Source of the DNA: Podospora pseudocomata
Lineage: Eukaryota; Ascomycota; Sordariomycetes; Sordariales; Podosporaceae
Assembly: GCF_035222375.1 (NCBI RefSeq)
Contig: NW_026946363.1
Span: 6,448,001 to 6,512,000 of the forward strand
DNA length: 64,000 bases
Direction: 5' to 3'
Shown here piece by piece: positions 53,001 to 62,639 of the stretch (within the stretch, counting starts at the first letter, position 1; the number at the start of each line of letters is the position of its first letter). A program made the translations under genes and the position numbers. The notes below the pieces were generated by a model. It ran no database searches. It saw nothing but the letters and a program-made list of their open reading frames with translations, and had not been told where the DNA came from.

Positions 53001-53756
53001 GCCTTCCAGTCAACAACAGACGTACCTTGGGCTGTTCAACGGGGCAACTTACAACCTACCATCACAAGCCGGGAAACACCGGTCAAGGAGTCTGCCCAAG
53101 CTCCCACGCCAGCCCACCTCGAACAATCTATCTGCGATTTCCCGAGTGGTGAGCCCCCGCACCACCATCTCGCTTCTGCTCCGGGGGCAGATAAGGCTGG
53201 GCAGTCTGCAGTTGCTCATCAACAGACCATGCCATCGCTCGACACGAGCTCGACTGCTGTATCGATGCGACCAGTTTCTGCCAAGGGACCGACTTTGATT
53301 GCAGAGGAAGCGGAGGGTGTCTCAAGGTCACGCGAAGCCGTCAGTCATCAAGAGGTGCATGAGAATCCAATTGCCGTCCCGCGGGATGTTGGGGTTTCTC
53401 TGGTTGCATCAAATAACCCCAACGGTCAACCACCGCAGGTTCCACCTGCTGCTCCTACTAGACCGAAAATCACAAACCCGGCCACTCGCGGCCGTAAGGC
53501 TGCCCTCAAGTCACACGCTGCTGGTCAAGTTCCCCAATCTATTCTACCATTGGAACCCGCCCCTGTACGGCTGACTGTGCGGCCACCTGAGACAGCACGG
53601 CCCGGAGCAGCCGCTGGCGGGCGCCCTAAATATAAGATGCAGTTACCGGGCTTTACCTCGGCGAAGGAGACAGCAAAGGACTCTGGGGTGGATGTCGGGC
53701 CTTGGAGCAGGGAGGCCCATGACCTCTTCGGGAGTGGCCGACCTTCTGAGGCTTAG
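50013..53756 (+). CDS. DUF2439 protein, Mte1/Dbl2-like (ZGRF1 N-terminal type)
   Basis: 1247 residues in one exon. Residues about 18-105 form the DUF2439 domain: VLEFLCLFTHDLQRKQKRWQ, DGRLKYHTFNKRVMVYDDRG, then GDMHWQRDWDFDEGEEI and LDRGGVIVQVQE. In yeast Mte1, fission yeast Dbl2 and human ZGRF1 this domain belongs to proteins that regulate the Mph1/Fml1/FANCM-type helicases in recombination and replication-fork repair. The start at 50013 is the first ATG close to the domain. The rest is disordered and highly charged: a 71-residue tandem duplication (197-267 and 268-338), an Asp9 run (about 447-457), repeats with ALDESDNDS/ALDESDDERP/VGSDDERP, and a C-terminus with GPWSREAHDLFGSGRP that looks conserved. 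Unlike ZGRF1 there is no helicase domain, as in the fungal proteins. Nuclear location expected. Confidence 0.85.
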   Translation: MPAITSSGARPELAGGGSSAPVLEFLCLFTHDLQRKQKRWQDGRLKYHTFNKRVMVYDDRGNSVGDMHWQRDWDFDEGEEIKLDRGGVIVQVQECVGRQNQDLTDLLDKRAKEKEERQSRTAARMAPAAFGLRTPAIPSRVYPAQIAGPRSHHRRLDQVLTPTGHHGRALVSTESPFEQRQRDQETPDANQETPLAKRRKHDDTPPSKLGYAQSLFGAPLTLSAVPMSSAPVRRPAASATRMHSGPASSQENDSPAGEPEERESHPSKRRKRDDMPPSKMGYSQSLFGATLNLSAAPMSSAPALRRTTSVARGHTEPVSSQEHGPQPQEPTSGIQEIPVNPSVRAGLSRSTVTAPLLKTRLPPLGSASKPAAKNEADKARARQRDVAVEFPAEDTRMNSDPGDSDLSATRNRIAAKYIDRGQIRGQKVAPKPKKPPPVVILDHDDDDDDDDDDVEGGEDDTNLNDKNQAPIRDKDTGESRTLPRNMPKQRSKERTTKTPFTNAAPATKQAKSSKSTRNSKTKKAQDAGSKLPVEDERAPEGLGLNMTPEGPRPQLRIQPRQKRGLLVSNEKGNKSKKPKVCHAQSHAELEYDGEPFVPNPAHMTMLEEDDPFASFVDAPQEAQTVPKPKTPPLLQDVHSLGARHESLANSQASNEDQPSNIRANDDPSLDSNNTFSVPPPAASKTNMMGANDEGTAGLYGAERSRKRSPGQQRTADLVKDTTQDRGSTIQPPELPRAPTRPIAEPQTSPRYLQDKMTDEEDVSERPRARPPRKKVTLALDESDNDSLPTRKTKKRMTMALDESDDERPASCQSTSRDISVSEKSAGEKRPMRRSNRRTAKAFVGSDDERPPTRQTRSNTTVAVSEESDSEELPQVPVAPRLARLRKSVKSREVIGFIPSSSPVMEVATVAEPRPAPIPISFPAPTPAPLPSSLPPLFPIPGLMDTPPGLEANDMSSLGYSNGPKAPAPGTGIPEPESVTVPVVQSLQTSRVLPPLPAFQSTTDVPWAVQRGNLQPTITSRETPVKESAQAPTPAHLEQSICDFPSGEPPHHHLASAPGADKAGQSAVAHQQTMPSLDTSSTAVSMRPVSAKGPTLIAEEAEGVSRSREAVSHQEVHENPIAVPRDVGVSLVASNNPNGQPPQVPPAAPTRPKITNPATRGRKAALKSHAAGQVPQSILPLEPAPVRLTVRPPETARPGAAAGGRPKYKMQLPGFTSAKETAKDSGVDVGPWSREAHDLFGSGRPSEA
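50601..51026 (+). repeat. Tandem duplication of 213 bp within the DUF2439 gene
   Basis: Units at about 50601-50813 and 50814-51026 encode similar 71-residue blocks starting KRRKHDDTPPSKLGYAQSLF and KRRKRDDMPPSKMGYSQSLF. The copies differ at many third positions and several residues, so the duplication is old. Confidence 0.8.
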
Positions 53757-55077
53757 GTTGCTGGGTTGCATACTAGGTCTATATTGAGGCTCATGGAGTG
53801 TGCAGTGTATGTTTCTTGGAGTAAGCAGGCCGGCCGGTTGATGTTGAATGGATCCAGGGACGCCAAACCCTGCGGGCGGACGGGGGCCATATTAGGAGTC
53901 AAGTCGTTGTACTGTTTGCTCTGGGTACATGCTCACCGTGGCGCCGCTGCGTTCAATTTGCTGGTCTGATTCGGAGCTTTAGTACTACGTACGAACTTAT
54001 GTTGAGATGAAGTATTTGTCTACAGCATGGGCGCATCTTTGCACCACACTGAGCTCAAATGCTGTACACAAACCACCACTGTATCCTGCCGCTGGGATGT
54101 GCACTTCACCTCCTACCTGTTGGAGCCGGTAGACAGACACGAGAAAATATACATCCGGTTACCAAATCTTGGGTAGGTAGTTGTCCCCAAGGTGAACCAT
54201 CGCACCACGCTCGGGTAATAACTGCCACTACCAGGCACCACGCAAGGGGGCCAGTCAACCAGACGGGCGGTAATGCGCATCCCGGTTGCCTAGGGCCTGC
54301 TGTACAACACTGTAGTCTATCCAGTCAAAAGTCATCACGGTACATCTTTCAGCTCGCAGAGGCAAGGCTATTTTGGATGCTTCGTGACCCATCCCATCAG
54401 AGCGGCAGCTCCCAAAACCAGCAGTTCATGTTTTTCGGCTACGATTCCCTCATCCGGGCCTTTCGACCGGACTAGCTGGGCCGACAAAGGCATGGATACC
54501 AGGTAAGGAGGCTATGGTGAGAGGAGGACCGCCGAAGCAGTGTATTTGCCATCTACATCCATTTGCATGGGAAAGGCACGTATGCCCTCCGACCTAGTCA
54601 AAACATACCCCTTCCATTGGATCAGATATATGGGGACTTTCTCGACACGCCTGCAGTAATCCCCACCCAACAATGTCACATAAGGGCCTCAGAGATCGGT
54701 TCCTCACTTTCTTTCCTACCCACTCAGTCCCCGGCAGTACCTCGTGGTTACTCTTTGTGGGAATTTGCTCGGACTAACTCATGGACCACCCGGGCCTGTA
54801 ACTCCTCCAAAACAGAACCCCGAGATTTCTCCCCAACCGGATGCCGTCCCGTCTAGTTTCCATATTGCCATCCACATGACTCAGCCGCATGTGGTATCGA
54901 ACGCACAATACGACGCGGATACGGTGGGAGAGCGGGCTGTTCAGCAAACCCTTTCTGCCCCTTGCCAAGGAAGAGAGACAAGAGAAAGACACGAACAGTA
55001 CGGCATCTTTGCACTTGTGCCACGCCCTCACTGTCACCAGCTTGTCTCGTTGTAAAAGGTCGAGTGACCATGATTTC

Positions 55078-55109
55078 ACACACCACCACCACCACCACCA
55101 CCACCACCA
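55078..55109. repeat. CAC trinucleotide repeat
   Basis: About ten units of CAC in non-coding DNA. Confidence 0.9.
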
Positions 55110-55948
55110 AGCATCACAACCGGCGGCAGATCACTTACAGACACGTTGCTGGCGTTTTCTAGACCGGATCCACTCGCCCAAGGCACGTCTTGGAGGGAGA
55201 ATAGAACCTGGGAAGACTACTACGACAATGTACAGCGGCATACGTATATACCTAGACACGTATGCCTTACACGACCGCAAGGCCCAACCCAACTACGGTA
55301 CTCGCCTGTTCTCATACACCTTTTCCTTGGGTACGATAGGTAGCTGATCACCCATCAGCCGCACCTCAACAATTGGAGAAGGAAAGACATACGATCTATC
55401 CAGTTTCCAGTTTTTGGTAGGCATTCTCTTGGGCCTTCCTTCCTCCCCTCCCCCCCCCTTCCCCCCCCCTCCACACACACACCCACAACTGGACGATGGC
55501 CACCTGCGAGCCAAGACAAAGCTCGTACAAAAATACAACATCAAAAGTTCAATTGGAGATTCTCATTGGGGCACGCAAAAAACAACAACAAAAAAAAAAA
55601 AGACCCGAATGGGAGGGCCGGACGGGGGGGCTGGGGCCCAATGAGAAATTGGAAAACAACGAGGGAGGGCTTATGAAAGATTTCCATATTTTATTACAAC
55701 CCGGAAAAATAAGGCCGAGCGAATGAGGTTGTAAAATGGGCAAGGTGGTACAAGGCACAGACAGAGGGGTTGGGGGGTTGGGGGGGGAGGGGGAAGGGAA
55801 GGGGTTTAGACAAAATAAAAACGGCCGAAAAGATATCTTTTCTTATGCATGCTGGGGAATTGCGGATGGGATGGGGGTAGGGGGGGAGGATAGGCAACGC
55901 ATGGTGGTTTGGTAGCAGATGCGAGGGAATGACGAAGCAAAGTGACGG

Positions 55949-56010
55949 GAGAGATGGGTGTGAGAGATGGGTGTGAGAGATGGGTGTGAGCGATGGGTGT
56001 GAGAGATGGG
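55949..56010. repeat. 13-bp minisatellite, GAGAGATGGGTGT type
   Basis: Four full units plus a partial fifth, with a single base change in the fourth. Non-coding. Confidence 0.85.
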
Positions 56011-57915
56011 ATGAACCAGACAGAACCAAGAACTTGTTTGACGCACGTCGGGATCAAAATCTTTCTCTCAAACAACCTTGTAGGGCTGAATAGAAAGATG
56101 AGACCTGGTGAGTGGAGTGGTTCCACAGAATGGAAGTGTGGAACAGGGCAGAGGGAAAGCATCAGCGCTAAGCCGTGTGGGGATTAGAAGATGTTTGATG
56201 ACTTCCTAGAAGGGCAGTTAGATCACAAGATGTTTTGGAGATGGGAGTCGATTCGATCGGGCGAGAGGAACGGGGGGGATTGTGATGGGATTACCAAGAC
56301 TTACGATCGTGGGCTATTACTAGAGCATCAGAAGATGGATGCGGTCATCGTGGCATTCATTCTGAGAGGGGAAAGCGTCGGGGAGCGAGCTGTGCTGTGC
56401 GATGGTTGAACGAGAGTTGGAAGTTGAATGGAAATTCCATTTGAGTTTAGCGTTCCCGAACGCCACTTGGTTGTCGGCCGCCAATGGACACAATGGACAG
56501 CAGCCTCGCCTTAGTGCAAAAAACATGGGCTGTCTACGCCTCTCTCCTAATTGCATTAGGCCAGTAACACACTTACACAGCACGAACAAAGTGCGGGGGC
56601 ATCTCCCCCCCATCTCCAGCTTCTCCTCACCACTTGTCAATTCCCGTCATTTGCCCGGCTCTCGTGGTGCGCGAACTACTCCCCACACAGAGCAGCCCGA
56701 AACACTCGTCCGCAACACCCAAAGAAGCACTTTCCCTTGCGGCCCTGTCTGGCGGTGAAGAAGAAAGCCGTCGTACGCTCTCACGGCTCCCTCCTCCACG
56801 TTCCGGCTCGCCGAGTCTCCGCACAATACAACGGCTACGCCCTTGGGAAGCAGTCGCTTTCAACGGTTTTGGCCCGGGGGGATGATGCGGCGTTTCTGGT
56901 CTTGTGTTCCCAGTCACCCCCCCCACCCCGCTCCCCCTTGGCTTACGTGTTGGTTGGAGCCTCAGCTTGTCGCTCTTCCTGTTGGCCTTTAATCACCATT
57001 GAACGCCGCACGTCTACCTTCACACACCCGGCTCGCCATGGTCCCCTGCCATTACCTAGCTGCTCCGAGTGAGCACAGCGGATGGAGGCGGGTTGGAATG
57101 GGTGTGGATGGTGGATTACCTGCGGTGTGGATTATGGTTTTGGGTTGCACTCACTCCATGTCACTAGACACCCCCATCTCCCACCTCGCCGCCCATCGCC
57201 CCGTCAGTCTGTCAGCTCTGGGGAACGTTCGTCTGCCATCACGTTCGTGAATCGGAAGGGGAAGGGGGGGCAGAAGCCTCGCATGGGTGGGGGAGGGGGT
57301 CACCGCTCGGACTCAACGGCGCCGTACACTACACACCTCTCAACCATCGAGAACAGCGGTAGGTACGTGATGGGAGTGTGCCATGCTTCCTTTTCTAGGT
57401 TGATCACACGAAAGCCCAGAGAAGTCTCTTGCTTGCTTGGTTCGTCAACATCCTTGCTCAAGCATGGATGATATTTAGTTCCGTTAGGTCCCGACTGCTC
57501 GGGTCGCCTTCTTTTGTTCGGCATGTTGATCTCAGCGCGCTGTTGCCAGAGCAGAATCAGGCTGTGTGTGCCTTGGGGTGTGGTCTGCCTTGTCTTGCTG
57601 GCAGCTACAAGATTCACACCAGCCCGCCGCTTCTTTTTTGACTCTTGCCTACCCCGGGGTTTTTGTTTCTCTGCCCTCCATCATCTGTCTTTGTGACCTT
57701 TGCAACTGGTTGCGGGGGTGGTGATCGATCCAACCTACAACGTTGTCGTCCGCTATTCTCATTTGTTGCCCCTTTCTTTTGTCATACTATATCGATCCAA
57801 CTTTCCTCCTTTTGCTCGTTGGGTGCTACCTGATACCACAGCCTTGCCTCACCGTTTTCACGCCCTCGGCTCGGAGTCCGTCACCTTGCCTGCTTCCCCG
57901 CCGACAGCTTTCTCG

Positions 57916-59853
57916 ATGTCCCGGCCGCAAAAACGCAAGCTCGCCTCCGGCGTGTCTGAACCTAGGCCGAAGCGATTCTCGTGGCGAGGCAAGGGTCCAG
58001 TCCCTCGGCCTACCCCAAGCGAGGAGACCCAGGCGCTCTACGATATCTGGCAGCAGGCCGAGCGTGAAGTGAACCTGGCAGACCTGCGGAGGTTGAACGA
58101 GCCACCGACCTTTGTCGGCCATGACGAGTTTCTCCTCTCACCCTCGCAAGCAACTTCGAGATCTCGTTCCCCTTCCTGCGCCAGCACCACTCACTCGGTC
58201 ACAAAGGCGATGAATGGTGTCGACCTCAACCAACAAGGATCGATGTCCAAAAAGAAACGGGCCACGCGTACCAAACCGCTGAGCAAGCCTGCCAAGGCCA
58301 AAGCAGCGTTCATACGAAAGCTGGGAGCTTGTGAGGACTGCAGGAAACGACGTGTCGGGGTAAGATTGCTCCACCTTTGTCTGCGTCACTTGGGTTGCCT
58401 CTAACCTGGCCTTGCAGTGCACTCGCGAACACTGGGATCTTCATCTCTTCGAGGAAGCATGGAGGGTCAAATACGGACCGTTGCCCGAGGAGGAGGATAT
58501 CAAGCCTACTCCGCTACCCGAATTAGGCGTGGAATATTTCAAGACCGAGTTCCAACTCACCCGGATTCTAACCCCCGAGGTTGCCACCGCACCAACGCCT
58601 CCAGACCCGAGCAACCGGTACCAGGCTCGGTTCAGTGAACTGGATGACCTTGCCGGTGTTGGAGGGCAGGTCGTCTCCGCTGCTGGCGCGCCGCTGGGAC
58701 CGGTCGATGAGGAGATTGACATCGACAATATGCTGCAGACATTGCAGCATGAGGACCACGAGGAGCTGCCGCTCATCCCTGTCGAGTTTACCGACTTCTT
58801 TGACACCGACTTCGATCTGGACTTTGGCGGCGTCGACATTTTTCAACCAGCCCCCGAGACGAGCTTCAACCCCGAGCCCGCAGACGATACCTGGCTTGGA
58901 GACACAGATTATCAGTGTGTGCCTGTAGGCAAACAGACCTACAACTTTGTCGGACAGCTGCAGTTTGAATGTCTCGGAGCCTCTGCCGCCGAGCATGACG
59001 GTGTGGAATTCCCTTGTGCGCAACACTTCAACACGTTAGACTTGCTCCTCGAGCACTTCTACAGCGCGCATTATGTCTTTGAGAATCACGAGGAGAGAGG
59101 AAGGTGCCTGAGCTGCTTGCTCGACTGGGATCTTACCAGCGCCGAGGAGTTAACCGAGCCTTGCAAGCAGTGTGGCCAGGGCCGGCACGAGAAGTGGTAC
59201 TGGGGATTCATCAGCAAGGGCACACCGCCGAGCTTGACTTCGGGGACCACGTCTGTGAGGGTCGCCAGCCAAGACGGATACGGCTACGGGATGCAGCAGG
59301 GAGGGTCGCCGTTTGGGAACCAGTCGACCGATCTCTACGGACACGGCGGCGGGGGTGGGTATGACTTTGGTGGAGGATTCCTCTTTGGGGACTATGGGGA
59401 CGGGCGCAATCAGTACTACAAGGCGGCCCAGCACCTGACGAAGCAGCCGTACAAACCCACGATCAACAGAGGCAGCAAAGCGATGCCGGCTTTTGGGTCT
59501 AATCCGGCTTCCTCTATCTTCGTTGGATTCTCCCTTCTTTCGGTCATCGCCACACGCCTGTATTTGGCCATCGGAGCTCCTTATCAGCCAGCCTCTTCCT
59601 TGACGGTGTCGAGCCTAAGTTGGTGGGCGGCTTTCGTCCCAGAGTTGTCGGTTGCTTGCATCGCTGCCGGGTTGGTAGCGATGTGGCTGTTTCGACATGT
59701 TGTTCAGTATCGGGAGGATTCGGTATGTCCTTGCCCCTTCTTGTGTCTGGTTGCCGTGATGATTGCTAATGTAAATGACAGTTGTATGCTGCCCTGAGTA
59801 TAGCCAGAGCGGAGGCTCTCGAGGGTTCCGTGAGAGCTGCAGTTGCTGCTTAA
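57916..59853 (+). CDS. Half zinc-cluster protein with two C-terminal membrane segments
   Basis: Not a named family. Three exons (57916-58359, 58418-59722, 59782-59853; introns 58 and 59 nt) encode 606 residues. A basic N-terminus (MSRPQKRKL, KKKRATRTKPLSKPAKAKA) precedes Cys139-x2-Cys142-x6-Cys149-x3-His153 (GACEDCRKRRVG + CTREH), the first half of a Zn2Cys6 cluster followed by a His; the first intron falls just before Cys149. Residues 175-310 are acidic, with clusters like DTDFDLDFGGVD. A second metal-like region follows: Cys333, Cys348, His361, His366, then Cys378-x2-Cys381 and Cys397-x2-Cys400. A Gly/Tyr-rich stretch leads to two hydrophobic segments (about 515-534 and 550-573) separated by a short loop. 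The combination of NLS-like, acidic and Cys motifs with a membrane hairpin suggests a membrane-tethered regulator; that is inference. Confidence 0.82.
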
Positions 59854-61203
59854 AAGACTTTGGGTGCGTTTTTCTTCTGTCTGGGCTTACACGGTAGATT
59901 ACTATGACGCAAGTCAGAATTTAGGTTTTGGTTTTTGGATACCTCTCCCACGCTTCTTGTGTTTCCTATCCCCTTCCTTTCCTTTACTCGACACATGGTG
60001 ACTCGAGTGTCGGGTGGTGGTGGTTTCGATACTTTCGGCCATTTCATTTCTTCCTAATTCTCGTTGCAAAGTTTCTTTCCCTGTACTGGCTTCTTAATGT
60101 CATGGAACCATCGGAGGACAACTGGCGGTTTTGGAGGAGGAAAATGTGTATTCAGCGACATTGGGTGGAATACTGGTTTTTGTACTGTCGAGTCATTGGT
60201 GATGAGGTAGGTGACGAGGTGATGAAGTGATGATGAGGTGATGAGGTGATGAGGTGACGAGTTGCCGAGACGCTTCCGACTTCTTTTTCTTGGAGAACAC
60301 ATGGAGTATGACGGGCGAGATGACTTTACCACCCTACCCTTATATATATACCTCTTTCTTCTCAACCTTTGTCGGCGCCTACACGGATGTTTCCAATTCT
60401 ACCTCGCATTTCTGCTCCTATCAATATCGCATCATGCCTACTGCCTACAGATCGTTTCATGCCAGTAACTCCAAGTATGGGTAAATTCCGCCTGTCACAT
60501 TGGCTTAATCGAAAGAGAGCGAGGCTTGTTTGTGTGACCTTGCAGGAGTAGCGGTTGGGATCGAAAGCTTGAACACCGCCACGCAGCTGCGAGATTGCAT
60601 TGGACACGAACCGACAGCCGGCAGAAAGACGGTGGAAGGTGCATGACAACCACCTCATCGGTTTAAAGTGCGGGGAAGGGAAAGAGTCATCGAGCTGGAG
60701 ATGTGAGATAGGTTTGTTGACCTTGATGGCGCCTTTGAGAACGCAAGTTTATCGGGTTTGTGAAGAGGGAAAAGGGGAAAGGAGGAGGAGCAGTGAAAAG
60801 AGAGCAAAGGGGGCTGTTTCTTGGCGGGTGTGTTTTCGGCCGGCTGGGCTGGGCTGGGCTGGCCATCTCCACACCCCCCCACATGTCGAGAGAGAGGGTC
60901 TGTGAGGTCGTCTTCAAACCTTTGTGGGGAGAGCCTCAATTGACGATGGGCTTCGGAGTCTAGCGGCAAAGCATAGAGTAGAGGCTTCAAAAAGTCTATT
61001 GGGAATGAGGCAGCCCAGGTGATCGGCCTGAGGCATCCGCTCACGAGAACTCCTGGGCCATTGTCTTGACGAGGTGGAGGTGATTGATGAACCTCAATTG
61101 AAGATTACTGATGGACCCCTAACAACACGGTGGAAACGGCAGGCTCGCTAGAAAAAAAGATCTTTGCAGATAGTGGGCATCTCAAAGAACAACAACAACA
61201 ACT

Positions 61204-61236
61204 ACAACCACAACCACAACCACAACCACAACCACA
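61204..61236. repeat. ACAACC hexanucleotide repeat
   Basis: Five tandem units in non-coding DNA; the reverse strand reads as GGTTGT repeats. Confidence 0.85.
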
Positions 61237-62148
61237 CCGCAACCGCAACCATGATGGTGGTTACGTCGTTGGATCGATGAAGCGTGCCACTACGCAAACT
61301 CTCCTTGTTAATGGGGATATCTCCCCTTGACTCATCCGTCGCATCCAACCAATGGAGACGGAATGAAATGAATGCCGGTTGGAGAAGGTGTGAGAGTTGG
61401 ATAGTGGAAGGATACGGCCTCCTGGGGAAGTGGTGCAGAGGCGGGTCCGCACCATTCCGTGTGAAGGCTCGCCGTGAAGTGCAACCATGCAAGCCACCCC
61501 AGTACGGGAGATGGTACCAGGTGGGAGAGGAATATTTTGTAGAACTTGGAGGATTGGAATTGAGGACGGGGTGGTGAGGACGGGGGAGATATAAGAGGGA
61601 TGGGGGCCGGAGTGGTTTCACGGTAGATTGTAGTGACGATGCTAGGTTTCAAAAGACCTTTTCAGATGTTGAAAGAAGCTTTTGGGGGGGTTTTGCCACT
61701 GTGAAGGTTCACCATGGTCATCTGGTGATGCTCCCGCAAAGATGAAGCTGGGACAGAAAAAAGATCGGAAACCAAGTATATGGCCCCACTCCAAGATTGA
61801 ACCACGCTAGTCCTAATTCGACTCGCCGAAATACTGGGGGATCAACCTTCGCTGCGCCTTGATGACTGGTCTGGTTCACGCAACCTTGTTGTTGGAATTC
61901 AAGCAGTGAAATATCGGTCTGACTCCTTCGGACGGAAGCTCTTGTCTTTTCTCTTCTTTTTTTTTCTCTCTCTACCGGTACCTGAAGGCTCGAAATAGTG
62001 TTGTTCAATTGCTTCCCAGCACTTTTTTTGCACTTGCACTTTGCACTGCCCGTCGCGGATACGCTTCACAGTCAGTTCAAACAAACCTTGCCAACAGGCA
62101 GCCGGAACTTGATCCCCCTGTCGTCTTTTGCTCTCTTGTTGCTTGCAC

Positions 62149-62191
62149 CACACACATACACACACACACACTCACACACACACACACACAT
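62149..62191. repeat. CA dinucleotide repeat, interrupted
   Basis: About 20 CA units with two interruptions (CATA, CTCA), upstream of the gene at 62640. Confidence 0.9.
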
Positions 62192-62423
62192 CCACTCCCA
62201 CAGTTTTTGTGTGTGTGCCACCAACTCAACTTTGCCATTACCAAAGAGTTGCCTCCTGCCGATAGTTGTCTCTGTTTAGAGAAGCCACACACCAATCAAC
62301 CAGGGCTTCACAATTCCCATCACACGGATTGTAAGCACCAATATCCGCAACCAAGTTGGCAACACACAGACCTCAGCTTCAAGTCCACCATCACCCCCTT
62401 TGGACGAAAACATCTTCCATCCC

Positions 62424-62466
62424 ACACCACCACCACCACCACCACCACCACCACCACCATCACCAC
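62424..62466. repeat. CAC trinucleotide repeat in probable 5' leader
   Basis: About 13 CAC units, 175 bp before the ATG at 62640. Confidence 0.9.
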
Positions 62467-62639
62467 GACACCCACACTTCGAAATCACATCACAGTTGAT
62501 CCCGACATCACACCTTGTCAAACACGCTGGTAACCAATCCCAGCCCGAGACTCCTGACATATCTCCACACCAGCCTGCATCCTCAACTCGTCACGGGGTT
62601 GCGTTTGACACAGTACGTACAACGCAACCGTTCAACGCG

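Larger units (their letters stand above)
53757..57915. other. Gene-poor region (4.2 kb) with simple repeats
   Basis: No supported gene. Contains an ACC array (55078-55109), runs of C and A (55440-55475, 55590-55602), G tracts (55765-55800) and a 13-bp minisatellite (55949-56010). From about 57600 the sequence is T/C-rich, a likely promoter and leader for the gene at 57916. Confidence 0.45.
59854..62639. other. Intergenic stretch and long leader of the last gene
   Basis: 2.8 kb with no supported gene. GATGAGGT-like tandem words lie at 60205-60258, a TATATATATA element at 60341-60351 has no convincing gene behind it, ACAACC units at 61204-61236, CA dinucleotides at 62149-62191 and CAC units at 62424-62466. 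The last two lie in what is probably the CT/CA-rich 5' leader of the gene at 62640. Confidence 0.45.

Noticed and set aside
60341-60545. TATA-like run followed by a 60-residue open frame
   Set aside because: The frame has no recognisable features, and the element may be part of the very long upstream region of the last gene.
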